Shown: positions 8,320 through 18,317, counted from the stretch's first letter. The stretch is DNA of 64,000 nucleotides from Acidovorax sp. A1169 (GCF_030704685.1 NZ_JAUZDX010000003.1:124001-188000); one strand, 5' to 3'. A program made the numbers and translations. The notes: generated by a model from the sequence alone, not told the origin.

Positions 8320-11037
8320 TTATGCGTACAGCGGGTTGACCTTGTCGGCCTGGATGTTGTACTTGGCGATGGCCTCGGCCACCTTGGCTGCGGGCACCTT
8401 GCCTTCTTCGGACAGCGCCTTCAGGGCCGCGACGACGATGTAGTGGCGGTTGATTTCGAAGTGCTCGCGCAGCTTGCTGCGGAAGTCGCTGCGGCCAAAG
8501 CCGTCGGTGCCGAGCACCTTGTAGGTGCGGCCGGCGGGGATGAACGAGCGAATCTGGTCGGCGTAGTTCTTCATGTAGTCGGTGGAGGCGACCACGGGGC
8601 CTGCGGTCTTGCCCAACTGCTCGGCCACGAAGGAGACACGTGGCGTTTCGGTCGGGTGCAGCAGGTTCCAGCGCTCCACGTCCTGGCCGTCGCGGGCCAG
8701 TTCGTTGAAGCTCGGGCAGCTCCAGATGCCGGCGGCCACGCCCCAGTCCTTTTCCAGCAGTTCCTGGGCAAAGAAGGATTCGCGCAGGATGGTACCGCTG
8801 CCCAGCAGTTGCACGGTGGGTGCATCGGCGGCCAGGGCGGGCGCCTGCTTGCACAGGTACATGCCCTTGATGATCTGCTCTTCCGTGCCGGGCTGCAGGC
8901 CGGGCATGGGATAGTTCTCGTTGAGCAGCGTGATGTAGTAGAAGACGTTTTCCTGGCGCTCGACCATGCGCTTCAGGCCATGGTGCATGATCACGCCGAC
9001 TTCGTGGGCGAAGGTCGGGTCGTAGCTCACGCAGTTGGGGATGGTGCCGGCCAGGATGTGGCTGTGGCCGTCTTCGTGCTGCAGGCCTTCGCCGTTGAGC
9101 GTAGTGCGGCCCGAGGTGCCGCCCAGCAAAAAGCCGCGGGCCTGCATGTCGCCCGCCGCCCAGGCCAGGTCGCCGATGCGCTGGAAGCCGAACATCGAGT
9201 AATACACGTAGAACGGGATCATGATCCGGTTGTTCGTGCTGTAGCTGGTGGCGGCAGCGATCCAGCTGGCCATGCCGCCGGCTTCATTGATGCCTTCCTG
9301 CAGGATCTGGCCGGCCTTGTCTTCACGGTAGTACATCACCTGGTCGCGGTCGACCGGGGTGTACAGCTGGCCCTTGGGGTTGTAGATGCCGATCTGGCGG
9401 AACAGGCCTTCCATGCCGAAGGTGCGGGCCTCGTCCACCAGGATGGGCACCACGCGCGGGCCCAGGGCCTGGTCGCGCAGCAGTTGCGTGATGAAGCGCA
9501 CATAGGCCTGGGTGGTGGAGATTTCGCGGCCTTCGGCCGTGGGTTCGAGCACCGCCTTGAAGGTGTCGAGCGAAGGCACGGTGAAGCTCTCTTCGGCCTT
9601 GGGCAGGCGCTTGGGCAGGTAGCCGCCCAGGGCCTTGCGGCGCTCCTGCAGGTACTGCATTTCGGGCGTGTCGTCGGCCGGCTTGTAGTACGGGATGTCG
9701 GCCAGCTGGCTGTCCGGGATCGGGATGCTGAAGCGGTCGCGGATGTACTTGATGTCCTCGTCCGAGAGCTTCTTGGTCTGGTGCACGGTGTTCTTGCCTT
9801 CACCGGCCTTGCCCATGCCATAGCCCTTGACGGTCTTGACCAGCAGCACGGTGGGCTGGTTCTTGTGCGCGTTGGCGGCGTGGAAGGCGGCGTAGACCTT
9901 GGCGGGCTCGTGGCCACCACGGCGCAGCTCGAAGATCTCGTCGTCGGTCATGTGCTCGACGAGCTTCAGAGTCTCGGGGTGGCGGCCGAAGAAGTTCTTG
10001 CGCACGAAGGCACCGTCGTTGGCCTTCATGGCCTGGTAGTCGCCGTCCAGCGTCTCCATCATCAGTTGCTTGAGCTTGCCGGTCTTGTCGCGGGCCAGCA
10101 GGGTGTCCCAGCCATTGCCCCACAGGAGCTTGATGACGTTCCAGCCGCTGCCGCGGAACTCGCTTTCGAGCTCTTGCACGATCTTGCCGTTGCCGCGCAC
10201 CGGGCCGTCCAGGCGCTGCAGGTTGCAGTTGATCACGAAGACCAGGTTGTCCAGGTTTTCGCGTGCGGCCAGGCCGATGGCGCCCAGCGATTCGGGTTCG
10301 TCCATCTCGCCGTCGCCGCAGAACACCCAGACCTTGCGGTTTTCGGTGTTGGCGATGCCACGGGCGTGCAGGTACTTGAGGAAGCGTGCCTGGTAGATGG
10401 CCATCAGCGGGCCCAGGCCCATCGACACCGTGGGGAACTGCCAGAATTCGGGCATCAGCTTGGGATGCGGGTAGCTGGACAGGCCCTTGCCGTCCACTTC
10501 CTGGCGGAAGCTGTCGAGCTGCTCTTCTGTCAGCCGGCCTTCGAGGTAGGCGCGGGCATAGATGCCGGGCGAACTGTGGCCCTGGATGTACAGCAGGTCG
10601 CCGCCGTGGTCTTCGCTGGCCGCATGCCAGAAATGGTTGAAACCGGCGCCAAACATGCTGGCCACCGATGCGAACGAGCCGATGTGGCCGCCCAGGTCGC
10701 CGCCGTCGGCGGGGTTCAGGCGGTTGGCGCGCACGACCATGGCCATGGCGTTCCAGCGCATGTAGGCGCGCAGGCGCTTTTCAATGGCGATGTTGCCGGG
10801 GCAGTGGGCTTCCTGGTCGGCCTCGATGGTGTTCACGTAGGCCGTGTTGGCCGAGAACGGCATGTCGATGCTGCTCTGGCGTGCATGTTCCAGAAGCTGT
10901 TCCAGCAGGAAATGGGCACGCTCGGGGCCCTCCTTGTCGATCACGGCGGACAGCGCATCCATCCATTCACGGGTTTCCTGCTGATCGACGTCGGTACCGA
11001 GGCCAAAAGCGGCCTGAGGGTCGGGCTGAGCTGACAT
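8320..11037 (-). CDS. aceE: Pyruvate dehydrogenase E1 component, homodimeric type
   Basis: 905 residues, the usual size of the single-chain (AceE) E1. Decarboxylates pyruvate with thiamine diphosphate and acetylates the E2 lipoyl group. Seen: the ThDP motif beginning [10 protein letters not shown] and ending about 28 residues later in NCN, an early GGHIGSFAS segment, and the HPETLK / [11 protein letters not shown] regions of AceE. The start MSAQPDPQ (ATG complementary to 11035-11037) has AGGAGA upstream; an in-frame extension of 19 residues would read through this ribosome-binding site and is rejected. First gene of the PDH operon. It is divergent from a PAS histidine kinase across 239 bp that contain a TTCGCA palindrome. 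Confidence 0.97.
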   Translation of the reverse strand: MSAQPDPQAAFGLGTDVDQQETREWMDALSAVIDKEGPERAHFLLEQLLEHARQSSIDMPFSANTAYVNTIEADQEAHCPGNIAIEKRLRAYMRWNAMAMVVRANRLNPADGGDLGGHIGSFASVASMFGAGFNHFWHAASEDHGGDLLYIQGHSSPGIYARAYLEGRLTEEQLDSFRQEVDGKGLSSYPHPKLMPEFWQFPTVSMGLGPLMAIYQARFLKYLHARGIANTENRKVWVFCGDGEMDEPESLGAIGLAARENLDNLVFVINCNLQRLDGPVRGNGKIVQELESEFRGSGWNVIKLLWGNGWDTLLARDKTGKLKQLMMETLDGDYQAMKANDGAFVRKNFFGRHPETLKLVEHMTDDEIFELRRGGHEPAKVYAAFHAANAHKNQPTVLLVKTVKGYGMGKAGEGKNTVHQTKKLSDEDIKYIRDRFSIPIPDSQLADIPYYKPADDTPEMQYLQERRKALGGYLPKRLPKAEESFTVPSLDTFKAVLEPTAEGREISTTQAYVRFITQLLRDQALGPRVVPILVDEARTFGMEGLFRQIGIYNPKGQLYTPVDRDQVMYYREDKAGQILQEGINEAGGMASWIAAATSYSTNNRIMIPFYVYYSMFGFQRIGDLAWAAGDMQARGFLLGGTSGRTTLNGEGLQHEDGHSHILAGTIPNCVSYDPTFAHEVGVIMHHGLKRMVERQENVFYYITLLNENYPMPGLQPGTEEQIIKGMYLCKQAPALAADAPTVQLLGSGTILRESFFAQELLEKDWGVAAGIWSCPSFNELARDGQDVERWNLLHPTETPRVSFVAEQLGKTAGPVVASTDYMKNYADQIRSFIPAGRTYKVLGTDGFGRSDFRSKLREHFEINRHYIVVAALKALSEEGKVPAAKVAEAIAKYNIQADKVNPLYA

Positions 11038-11085
11038 GCTTTGTCTCCTATAGGTGTGGCAGCAATTTAGAACACTGCCCCTAGT

Positions 11086-11105
11086 TTCGCACAACTTTTT
11101 GCGAA
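11086..11105. promoter_or_regulatory. Operator-like palindrome in the aceE / histidine kinase intergenic region
   Basis: Perfect 6-bp arms TTCGCA (11086-11091) and TGCGAA (11100-11105) with an 8-bp spacer, 49-68 bp upstream of the aceE ATG. A second, smaller inverted repeat AACGC/GCGTT lies at 11151-11170. The spacing from aceE fits an operator overlapping or next to its promoter. Which protein binds cannot be told; PdhR-type and other GntR sites have different consensus sequences. Confidence 0.4.
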
Positions 11106-11276
11106 TTTCAAATGGTGCCCATTGATATCACATTATGAGAATTTGCTGCAAACGCACAAGAACGAGCGTTCGCAAATGATCCGCGGCCTGCCCGAAAAAC
11201 GCACTCCCAGGGATCGTGGACAGGTTTGTCCCTGCTGTCCGTTACCAGGTGTGCGCCTCCTCTACACTTGAGGGAC

Positions 11277-13838
11277 ATGCATCCAACCGACCCAGCGCCC
11301 CCCACCACGGTCTCGCCCATCGCGGCCCCTGCGCGCTGGTGGCGCAAGTGGTGGCGCAGCCTCTCGCCCACCCGGCAGGACCGGTTTGCCGCGCTGGCGC
11401 CCCTGGCGGCGGTGCTGATGTTCCTGGCGGCCATCGTGGCGGCCTTCTGGTACCTGCGCGCCGAAGAGGCCGAGCGCGAGCAGGAAGCCCTGCGCCGTGA
11501 CGTGGAATACGCCCAGCAGCGGGTGCGCCTGCGCCTCTTGGAGCGGCAAGAGCAACTGATGCGCATTGCGCGCGACCTGTCCAACCAGGAGCTCGAAAAA
11601 TCCGAGTTCGTGAGCCGGGCCGAGACGCTGATCAGCCAGTACCCCGAGCTGCAGGCCATCACCTGGATCGACGAGCGCCGCCGCATCCGCGCCAGCCACG
11701 CGGCACCCACCCTGGCCAGCAGCGAGCTGCGCATTGCCGGCGAGGTGCTCAAAGCCGGCGACACGGCCGACACCTATGGCCTGGCGCGCGACCTGCAGCA
11801 GCCCGTGTATGCCCAGCCGGCCGCCACGGCGGGCGACATCACCCCCCTGCTGCAACTGCAAGTGCCGCTGAACAACCAGGGCAAGTTCAGCGGCGTGGTG
11901 CTGGGCGAATACTCCATCGACAGCCTGCTGCGCTACGGCACGCCCACCGAGGTGCTGGCACGCTACGCCGTGACGCTGCTGGACAGCAAGAGCCAGGTGC
12001 TTGCGGGCACCCCTCTGGGCCCGCGCAACCCGGCCACGCAGCTGCTGCCCTGGAGCCCGCGCGCCAATGAGTACGAGGTGCCCGTGTCCCCCGTGGGCAA
12101 CGGGCTGGTGCTGCGCGCCCAGGCCTACCGCACCTCGCTGGGGGTGGTGGGCAGCGGCCTGTTCTGGCTGGTGGGCACGCTCAGCGCCATGACGGCCTGG
12201 ATGCTGATCGCCACCTGGCGCCACACGCGCCGGCGCATGCAGGCCCAGCAGGCCCTGGTGGCGGAAACCAACTTTCGCCGGGCGATGGAGAACTCCATCC
12301 TCACCGGCATGCGTGCCCTTGACATGGAAGGCCGCATCACCTACGTGAACGCCGCCTTCTGCCAGATGACAGGCTGGAGCGAGGCAGAGCTGGTGGGCCT
12401 GAAGGCGCCCTTCCCCTACTGGCCCGACTCGGACCACGAGGCCCTGCACGCCAAGCTGCGCGACGAGCTCAGCGGCAAGACCATCGTCGGCGGCTTCCAG
12501 GTGCGGGTGCGGCGCAAGAGCGGCACGCTGTTCGACGCGCGGCTGTATGTGTCGCCGCTGATCGACGCCCACGGCCACCAGACCGGCTGGATGACATCGA
12601 TGACCGACATCACCGAGCCCAACCGGGTGCGCGAGCAGCTCTCGGCATCGCACGAGCGCTTCACCATCGTGCTCGAGTCGCTCGATGCCTCGGTGTCCGT
12701 GGCGCCATTGGGCAGCGAGGAGCTGCTGTTTGCCAACAAGCTGTACCGCCAGTGGTTCGGCTCGCAGACCGGCGGCCACCTGCAGCTGGTGGCCCAGGCT
12801 GGCGTGGTGCCCGTGGCGGGCAGCACTTCGACGGGCGTGGATGACGAGGACGGCCTGATGGGCCTGCCCACCGACACCTTGACCAGCGCCCGCACCGAAA
12901 ACGCCGAGATCTTCCTGCCCGACCTGGGCAAGTGGCTGGAGGTGCGCTCGCGCTACCTGAACTGGGTGGACGGGCGCCTGGCGCAGATGGTGATCGCCAC
13001 CGACATCACGCCGCGCCGCCAGGCCGAGGAGCAGGCTTCGCGCCAGGCCGAGCGGGCGCAGTCCGTCAGCCGCCTGATCACCATGGGCGAGATGGCGTCC
13101 AGCGTGGCGCACGAGCTCAACCAGCCGCTCACGGCCATCAACAACTACTGCAGCGGCATGGTCTCGCGCATCCAGAGCGGCCAGCTGACCGAGGAGGCCC
13201 TGCTCACGGCCCTGCAGAAGACAGCCCACCAGGCACAGCGCGCCGGGCAGATCATCCAGCGCATCCGCGCCTTCGTGAAGAAGAGCGAGCCCAACCGAGC
13301 CCTGGCCGATGTGCACCTGATGGTGACCGAGGCCGTGGAGCTGGCCGACATCGAGCTGCGCCGCCACCATGTGCGCCTGACGCTGTACATCGCCGCGCGC
13401 CTGCCGCCCGTGATGGCCGACACCATCCTGATCGAGCAGGTGCTGGTGAACCTGATGAAGAACGGCGCCGAGGCCATACAGCACGCCAACCGCCCCACGG
13501 CCGGCCGCAGCGTGGAGCTGCGCGTGGTACCCAAGACCATCGAGGAGCGCGAGGTGGTCGAATTCTCGGTGCTGGACACCGGCAAGGGCCTGGCGCCCGA
13601 GGTGCTCGAACGCCTGTTCGAGGCTTTCTTCTCCACCAAGCAGGAAGGCATGGGCATGGGCCTCAATCTGTGCCGCAGCATCGTCGAGTCGCACCACGGC
13701 CGGATGCAGGCGGAGAACATCTACAATGGTTCAGACGTCACGGGCTGCAGGTTCTCCTTCTGGTTGCCGCTTGCCAAGCCTGCCGATGACACTACAAATT
13801 CTGTAGCAAACGCACATACTCCAAGGACAATTGCATGA
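11277..13838 (+). CDS. PAS-domain sensor histidine kinase (FixL/DctS-like)
   Basis: 853 residues from the ATG at 11277; an upstream GTG at 11226 is open but adds a non-hydrophobic, poorly placed extension. Membrane sensor kinase: TM1 near residues 36-58, a periplasmic region of about 225 residues, TM2 near 286-314, a PAS domain about 330-445 (FRRAMENSILTGM...), a second PAS-like region about 450-585, then HisKA with H612 in VAHELNQPL and a HATPase domain with N box (NLMKNGAEA), G1 (DTGKG) and G2 (GMGMGL). This architecture is that of DctS/FixL-type kinases that sense C4-dicarboxylates or other small acids. It overlaps the cognate regulator by 4 nt (ATGA), so the two are translationally coupled. 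Divergent from the PDH operon. Confidence 0.88.
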   Translation: MHPTDPAPPTTVSPIAAPARWWRKWWRSLSPTRQDRFAALAPLAAVLMFLAAIVAAFWYLRAEEAEREQEALRRDVEYAQQRVRLRLLERQEQLMRIARDLSNQELEKSEFVSRAETLISQYPELQAITWIDERRRIRASHAAPTLASSELRIAGEVLKAGDTADTYGLARDLQQPVYAQPAATAGDITPLLQLQVPLNNQGKFSGVVLGEYSIDSLLRYGTPTEVLARYAVTLLDSKSQVLAGTPLGPRNPATQLLPWSPRANEYEVPVSPVGNGLVLRAQAYRTSLGVVGSGLFWLVGTLSAMTAWMLIATWRHTRRRMQAQQALVAETNFRRAMENSILTGMRALDMEGRITYVNAAFCQMTGWSEAELVGLKAPFPYWPDSDHEALHAKLRDELSGKTIVGGFQVRVRRKSGTLFDARLYVSPLIDAHGHQTGWMTSMTDITEPNRVREQLSASHERFTIVLESLDASVSVAPLGSEELLFANKLYRQWFGSQTGGHLQLVAQAGVVPVAGSTSTGVDDEDGLMGLPTDTLTSARTENAEIFLPDLGKWLEVRSRYLNWVDGRLAQMVIATDITPRRQAEEQASRQAERAQSVSRLITMGEMASSVAHELNQPLTAINNYCSGMVSRIQSGQLTEEALLTALQKTAHQAQRAGQIIQRIRAFVKKSEPNRALADVHLMVTEAVELADIELRRHHVRLTLYIAARLPPVMADTILIEQVLVNLMKNGAEAIQHANRPTAGRSVELRVVPKTIEEREVVEFSVLDTGKGLAPEVLERLFEAFFSTKQEGMGMGLNLCRSIVESHHGRMQAENIYNGSDVTGCRFSFWLPLAKPADDTTNSVANAHTPRTIA

Positions 13839-14461
13839 GCTTGATTCCGAAAAAAGGCACCGTATACGTCGTGGACGATGACGAAGCGGTCCGCGACTCC
13901 CTGCAATGGCTGCTGGAAGGCAAGGACTACCGGGTGCGCTGCTTTGATTCGGCCGAGACCTTCCTGTCGCGCTACGACCCCCGTGAAGTGGCCTGCCTGA
14001 TCGTGGACATCCGCATGGGCGGCATGACCGGACTGGAGTTGCAGGACCGCTTGATCGAGCGCAAGTCGCCCCTGCCCATCGTCTTCATCACCGGCCACGG
14101 CGACGTGCCCATGGCCGTGAACACGATGAAGAAAGGTGCACTCGACTTCATCCAGAAGCCCTTTGACGAGGAAGAGCTGGTCGGCTTGGTCGAGCGCATG
14201 CTGGACCACGCACGCGAGGCCTTTGCCGGCTACCAGCAGGCCGCCAGCCGCGACGCCCTGCTCTCCAAGCTCACCAGCCGCGAGGCGCAGGTGCTCGAGC
14301 GCATTGTCGCCGGCCGCCTGAACAAGCAGATCGCCGACGACCTGGGCATCAGCATCAAGACAGTGGAGGCGCACCGCGCCAACATCATGGAAAAGCTCAA
14401 CGCCAATACCGTGGCCGATCTGCTCAAGATCGCCCTCGGCCAGAACGCGCCCAAGGGCTGA
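13835..14461 (+). CDS. FixJ/DctR-type two-component response regulator
   Basis: 208 residues. N-terminal receiver (residues 7-120) with the acidic pocket VVDDDE, phospho-acceptor D58 in IVDIRMGG, switch residue T in FITGHGD and K in IQKPFD. C-terminal LuxR/FixJ helix-turn-helix at about 140-200 (LTSREAQVLERIVAG, KTVEAHRANIMEKL). Partner of the upstream kinase, with which it overlaps by 4 nt. Targets are unknown; adjacency to aceE and family resemblance to DctR suggest control of carbon-acid uptake or pyruvate metabolism. Its stop codon is followed at once by a 103-nt hairpin repeat (14462-14564). Confidence 0.9.
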   Translation: MSLIPKKGTVYVVDDDEAVRDSLQWLLEGKDYRVRCFDSAETFLSRYDPREVACLIVDIRMGGMTGLELQDRLIERKSPLPIVFITGHGDVPMAVNTMKKGALDFIQKPFDEEELVGLVERMLDHAREAFAGYQQAASRDALLSKLTSREAQVLERIVAGRLNKQIADDLGISIKTVEAHRANIMEKLNANTVADLLKIALGQNAPKG

Positions 14462-14564
14462 CACGTATTTGCCTGCAAGCGGCTAACGTCGTTGGTGAGC
14501 CTTGCCGTGCCAGAGCACTGTCTGCGGCTCCCCGCCTAGTTATCCGCTTGCATGCAAATCCGTA
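14462..14564. repeat. Copy 1 of a ~102-nt hairpin repeat after a response regulator gene
   Basis: The ends form a long inverted repeat: the arm at 14462-14482 pairs with 14544-14564 at 18 of 21 positions (outer ATTTGC / GCAAAT; inner GCAAGCGG / CCGCTTGC). The loop contains GCCTTGCCGTGC and GCACTGTCTGCGGCTCC, which recur in copy 2 at 21018-21119. It begins directly after the TGA of the FixJ-type gene. It may work as a terminator or RNA-stabilising structure, or be a REP/MITE-like dispersed element. Confidence 0.8.
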
Positions 14565-14610
14565 GAAGACATTGTTCCGACAGGCCAACAGAGCCTGGCA
14601 CTTAGACCCC

Positions 14611-14635
14611 ATCAGAGCGCCTGTTGCTCTTTTTG
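14611..14635 (+). terminator. Weak terminator-like hairpin before folD
   Basis: AGAGC (14614-14618) and GCTCT (14626-14630) form a 5-bp stem with a 7-nt loop, followed by five T in total. It lies 15 bp before the folD ATG and downstream of the hairpin repeat. The stem is short, so it may be chance or a leader structure rather than a working terminator. Confidence 0.3.
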
Positions 14636-14649
14636 ACCGTATTCCAGCC

Positions 14650-15504
14650 ATGACAGCCCACATCATCGACGGCACCGCCCTCTCCCGCCAATTGCGCAGC
14701 GAAGTCGCCCAGCGCGCCGCTGCCCTCACCGCGCGCGGCCACCAGCCCGGCCTGGCCGTGATCCTGGTGGGCGAAGACCCGGCCTCGGCCGTCTATGTGC
14801 GCAACAAGGTCAAGGCCTGCGAGGACAGCGGCGTGCGCTCGATCTTCGAGAAGTACGAGGCCACGCTGAGCGAGACCGACCTGCTGGCCCGCATCGCCGC
14901 GCTGAATGCCGACCCGAGCGTGCACGGCATCCTGGTGCAGATGCCCCTGCCCAAGCACATCGACCCGCACAAGGTGATCGAGGCAATCTCCACCGCCAAG
15001 GACGTGGACGGCTACTCGGTGCTGTCGGCCGGCGAGCTGATGGCCGGGCTGGAGGGCTTTCGCCCCTGCACCCCGTACGGCAGCATGAAGCTGATCGAAT
15101 CCACCGGCCAGTCGCTCAAGGGCAAGCATGCCGTGGTGATCGGGCGCAGCAACACCGTGGGCAAGCCCATGGCCCTGCTGCTGCTGCAGGCCAATGCCAC
15201 CGTGACCGTGACGCACAGCGGCACGCCCGACCTGGCCTACCACACGCGCCAGGCCGACGTGGTGGTGGCGGCCGTGGGCCGCGCCAACACGCTCACGGCC
15301 GACATGGTCAAGCCCGGCGCCATCGTGATCGACGTGGGCATCAACCGCAACGCCGAAGGCAAGCTTTGCGGCGACGTGGACTTCGAGGGCGTCAAGGAAG
15401 TGGCCGGCTGGATCACCCCCGTGCCTGGCGGGGTTGGCCCGATGACCATTACCATGCTGCTGGTGAACACCATCGAGGCGGCCGAGCGCACGGCTGCACG
15501 GTAA
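14650..15504 (+). CDS. folD: Bifunctional methylenetetrahydrofolate dehydrogenase/cyclohydrolase
   Basis: 284 residues, typical of FolD. Interconverts 5,10-methylene-THF, 5,10-methenyl-THF and 10-formyl-THF in the cytoplasm for purine and formyl-methionine synthesis. Seen: the substrate-binding [13 protein letters not shown] with the catalytic lysine, the DVDGYS segment with the family's PCTPYG element ([10 protein letters not shown]), and the nucleotide-binding [11 protein letters not shown], followed by the C-terminal [10 protein letters not shown] signature. The start at ATG 14650 is chosen because the upstream in-frame ATG (14572) adds 26 residues not seen in the family. It stands alone between the hairpin repeat and the oligopeptidase gene. 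Confidence 0.96.
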   Translation: MTAHIIDGTALSRQLRSEVAQRAAALTARGHQPGLAVILVGEDPASAVYVRNKVKACEDSGVRSIFEKYEATLSETDLLARIAALNADPSVHGILVQMPLPKHIDPHKVIEAISTAKDVDGYSVLSAGELMAGLEGFRPCTPYGSMKLIESTGQSLKGKHAVVIGRSNTVGKPMALLLLQANATVTVTHSGTPDLAYHTRQADVVVAAVGRANTLTADMVKPGAIVIDVGINRNAEGKLCGDVDFEGVKEVAGWITPVPGGVGPMTITMLLVNTIEAAERTAAR

Positions 15505-15546
15505 AAAAACCCTTGAACCAACGCCCCGAGGCGCCATCTACACCGC

Positions 15547-17592
15547 ATGAGCAACGCCCTTCTCGAATTTTCCGGCCTTCCCCAGTTTGACCGCATCACG
15601 CCAGGCGACGTCGCACCCGCCGTCGACGTGCTGCTCGAACGTGCCAACGTGGCGCTGGAGACGGTGACCGCCCCCGACTTCCCCGCCCGCTGGGACGCCA
15701 TCGCCCAGGTGCTGGATGTGGCCACCGAGCAACTGGGCACGGCCTGGGGTGCGGTGAGCCACCTCAACAGCGTGGCCGACACGCCCGAATTGCGCGCCGC
15801 CTACAACGCCGCCCTGCCGCGCGTGACCGAGTACTGGACGCGCCTGGGCGCCGACGAGCGCCTGTACGCCAAATACAAGGCCATCGACCCCTCCACATTG
15901 AGCACCGAGCAGCGCCAGGCGCACAAGAATGCCGTGCGCAACTTCGTGCTCAGCGGTGCGGAGCTGGCCGGCCCTGCCAAGGAGCGCTTTGCCCAGATCC
16001 AGGAGCGCCAGGCCGAGCTGAGCCAGAAGTTCAGCGAAAACGCCCTGGATGCGACCGACGCCTTTGCCTACTACGCCACCGACGCCGAGGTGGATGGTGT
16101 GCCGGCCGACGTGCTGCAGGCCGCGCGCGACGCCGCCCAGGCCGAGGGCAAGGACGGGTACAAGCTCACGCTGAAGATGCCGTGCTACCTGCCGGTGATG
16201 CAGTTTGCCCACCAGAGCGCCCTGCGCGAAAAGCTCTACCGCGCCTACGTGACCCGCGCCTCCGACCAGGCCCAGGGCGATGCCCGCAAGTACGACAACA
16301 CCGCGCTGATCGGCGAGATCCTGGCGCTGCGCAAGGAAGAGGCGCAACTGCTGGGCTACGCCAACTTCGGCGAAGTGTCGGTGGTGGCCAAGATGGCCGA
16401 CTCGCCCGCCGAGGTGGTCACCTTCCTGCGCGACCTGGCGCACCGCGCGCGCCCCTACGCCGAAAAGGACGTGGCCGACCTGCGTGCCTTTGCTTCGGGT
16501 GACCTGGGCCTGGCCCATCCGCAGGCCTGGGACTGGCCCTACGTGGCCGAAAAGCTCAAGGAAGCGCGCTACGCCTTCAGCGAGCAGGAGGTCAAGCAGT
16601 ACTTCACGGCGCCCAAGGTGCTGGCCGGCCTGTTCAAGATCATCGAAACGCTGTTCGAGGTGGCGATTCGCCGCGACAGTGCGCCCGTGTGGAACCCGGC
16701 CGTGGAGTTCTACCGCATCGAGCGTGGCAACACGCTGGTGGGCCAGTTCTACCTGGACCAGCCGGCCCGCACCGGCAAGCGCGGCGGCGCCTGGATGGAC
16801 GACGTGCGCACCCGCTGGCTGCGCCCCGACACCGGCGTGCTGCAGACCCCGGTGGCGCACCTGGTGTGCAATTTCGCCAGCGGTGTGGACGGCAAGCCTC
16901 CCCTGCTCACGCACGACGACGTGATCACGCTGTTCCACGAATTCGGCCACGGCCTGCACCACATGCTGACCCAGGTGAACGAGCGCGACGTCTCGGGCAT
17001 CGGCGGCGTGGAGTGGGATGCGGTGGAGCTGCCCAGCCAGTTCATGGAGAACTTCTGCTGGGAGTGGGATGTGCTCAAGCACATGACGGCCCATGTGGAC
17101 ACGGGCGAGCCCCTGCCGCGCGCGCTGTTCGACAAGATGATCGCTGCCAAGAACTTCCAGAGCGGCATGCAGACGCTGCGCCAGATCGAGTTCTCGCTGT
17201 TCGACATGCTGCTGCACACCGAGCACGACCCGGCCCGGGACATCATGCCCCTGCTGGGCCAGGTGCGCGCCGAAGTGGCGGTGCTGCAGCCGCCGGCGTT
17301 CAGCCGCACGGCACACACCTTCAGCCACATCTTCGCGGGCGGTTATGCTGCGGGTTACTACAGCTACAAATGGGCCGAGGTGCTGAGCGCCGACGCCTAT
17401 GCAGCCTTTGAAGAGACCGTGGGCAGCGATGGACAGCCGAGTGCCGAGACCGGCCGCCGCTACCGCGAGGCGATTCTGGAAGCCGGGGGCAGCCGCCCCG
17501 CCATGGAGTCGTTCAAAGCCTTCCGGGGCCGCGAACCGCGCCTGGATGCGCTGATGCGCCACCAGGGCATGGCCGAGCCGGCTGTGGCCTGA
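15547..17592 (+). CDS. prlC: M3-family oligopeptidase A
   Basis: 681 residues. Zinc metallopeptidase of the thimet oligopeptidase family that degrades cytoplasmic peptides, including cleaved signal peptides. The zinc motif HEFGH has H464, E465 and H468, followed by the distal Glu region (GVEWDAVELPSQF). Family landmarks seen are the helical N-terminal half, GGAWMDD and the C-terminal FSHIFAGGYAAGYYSY loop that lines the active site. No signal peptide. It starts 42 bp after folD in the same direction and could be co-transcribed. Confidence 0.95.
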   Translation: MSNALLEFSGLPQFDRITPGDVAPAVDVLLERANVALETVTAPDFPARWDAIAQVLDVATEQLGTAWGAVSHLNSVADTPELRAAYNAALPRVTEYWTRLGADERLYAKYKAIDPSTLSTEQRQAHKNAVRNFVLSGAELAGPAKERFAQIQERQAELSQKFSENALDATDAFAYYATDAEVDGVPADVLQAARDAAQAEGKDGYKLTLKMPCYLPVMQFAHQSALREKLYRAYVTRASDQAQGDARKYDNTALIGEILALRKEEAQLLGYANFGEVSVVAKMADSPAEVVTFLRDLAHRARPYAEKDVADLRAFASGDLGLAHPQAWDWPYVAEKLKEARYAFSEQEVKQYFTAPKVLAGLFKIIETLFEVAIRRDSAPVWNPAVEFYRIERGNTLVGQFYLDQPARTGKRGGAWMDDVRTRWLRPDTGVLQTPVAHLVCNFASGVDGKPPLLTHDDVITLFHEFGHGLHHMLTQVNERDVSGIGGVEWDAVELPSQFMENFCWEWDVLKHMTAHVDTGEPLPRALFDKMIAAKNFQSGMQTLRQIEFSLFDMLLHTEHDPARDIMPLLGQVRAEVAVLQPPAFSRTAHTFSHIFAGGYAAGYYSYKWAEVLSADAYAAFEETVGSDGQPSAETGRRYREAILEAGGSRPAMESFKAFRGREPRLDALMRHQGMAEPAVA

Positions 17593-17629
17593 GTTTCCCC
17601 ATTACAAACGGATCCCGAGGAGAAAGACG

Positions 17630-18289
17630 ATGCGCAAGAACCTGCTGTCCCTGCCAATGCTGGCCCCCATGCTGCTTGTGCTGGCCTGTACCGGTGTCCA
17701 AGCACAAGCGGTGTACCGCATCGTCGGGCCCGATGGCAAGGTGACTTTCTCTGACCGCGCGCCAGCAGATCCCTCCGCCAGGCCCACCACCACGGGCGCA
17801 GCGCCTGCCACCGGCAGTGCCGGCGCCGGTGCCGGACTGCCGCTCGAACTCTCCCGGGTCGCCCAGCGCTTTCCGGTGACGCTGTACACCGGCAACGACT
17901 GCGCGCCATGCTCAAGCGCCCGCAGTTTTCTGGTCAACCGCGGCATTCCCTTCACGGAGCGGACGGTCAACAGCAATGCAGACATCGATGCTCTGCAGGC
18001 GGCCAGTGGCAGCAGCACACTGCCTTTTGGCACCATCGGCGCGCAACGGATGGCGGGCTTCTCTGAGGGGGAATGGGCGCAGTACCTGGACGTGGCCGGC
18101 TATCCCAAGCAGTCTCAATTGCCGGCAAACTATCGCCGCCCGGCAGCCACGCCGTTGGCGGCTGCAGCTCCCGCCGCACCAGCACCAGCCGCCGCGCCCG
18201 CCTCGGACGCAACGGCCTCACCCCGTGCACGCCCTGCACCTTCGACCGACGGTGCCGCACCGACCAATCCTGCGGGTATCCGGTTCTGA
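17630..18289 (+). CDS. Exported DUF4124 / glutaredoxin-like protein with Ala/Pro tail
   Basis: 219 residues. A signal peptide (residues 1-26, cleavage after VQAQA) precedes a DUF4124 motif (YRIVGPDGKVTFSDRAP, residues 28-44), a Gly/Ala linker, and a glutaredoxin-like domain at about 80-155 with the redox pair CAPC and a cis-Pro region (TLPF). The last 60 residues are low-complexity Ala/Pro. The combination predicts a periplasmic thiol-disulfide protein, though the redox partner is unknown; DUF4124 is thought to be a cell-envelope interaction module. The ATG follows GAGGAG. Downstream is a strong hairpin shared with convergent rpiA. Confidence 0.8.
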   Translation: MRKNLLSLPMLAPMLLVLACTGVQAQAVYRIVGPDGKVTFSDRAPADPSARPTTTGAAPATGSAGAGAGLPLELSRVAQRFPVTLYTGNDCAPCSSARSFLVNRGIPFTERTVNSNADIDALQAASGSSTLPFGTIGAQRMAGFSEGEWAQYLDVAGYPKQSQLPANYRRPAATPLAAAAPAAPAPAAAPASDATASPRARPAPSTDGAAPTNPAGIRF

Positions 18290-18317
18290 TCCAAAAGCGA
18301 TACCTGCACCCCAGGTG

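Noticed and set aside
8296..11034. A 912-codon open frame antisense to aceE
   Set aside because: It is the shadow of high-GC codon use in aceE; the protein is His/Ala/Val-rich without any domain, and aceE on the other strand is certain.
14571..14649. Folate riboswitch before folD
   Set aside because: The 79-nt leader has only a short 5-bp hairpin and does not show a recognisable riboswitch core.
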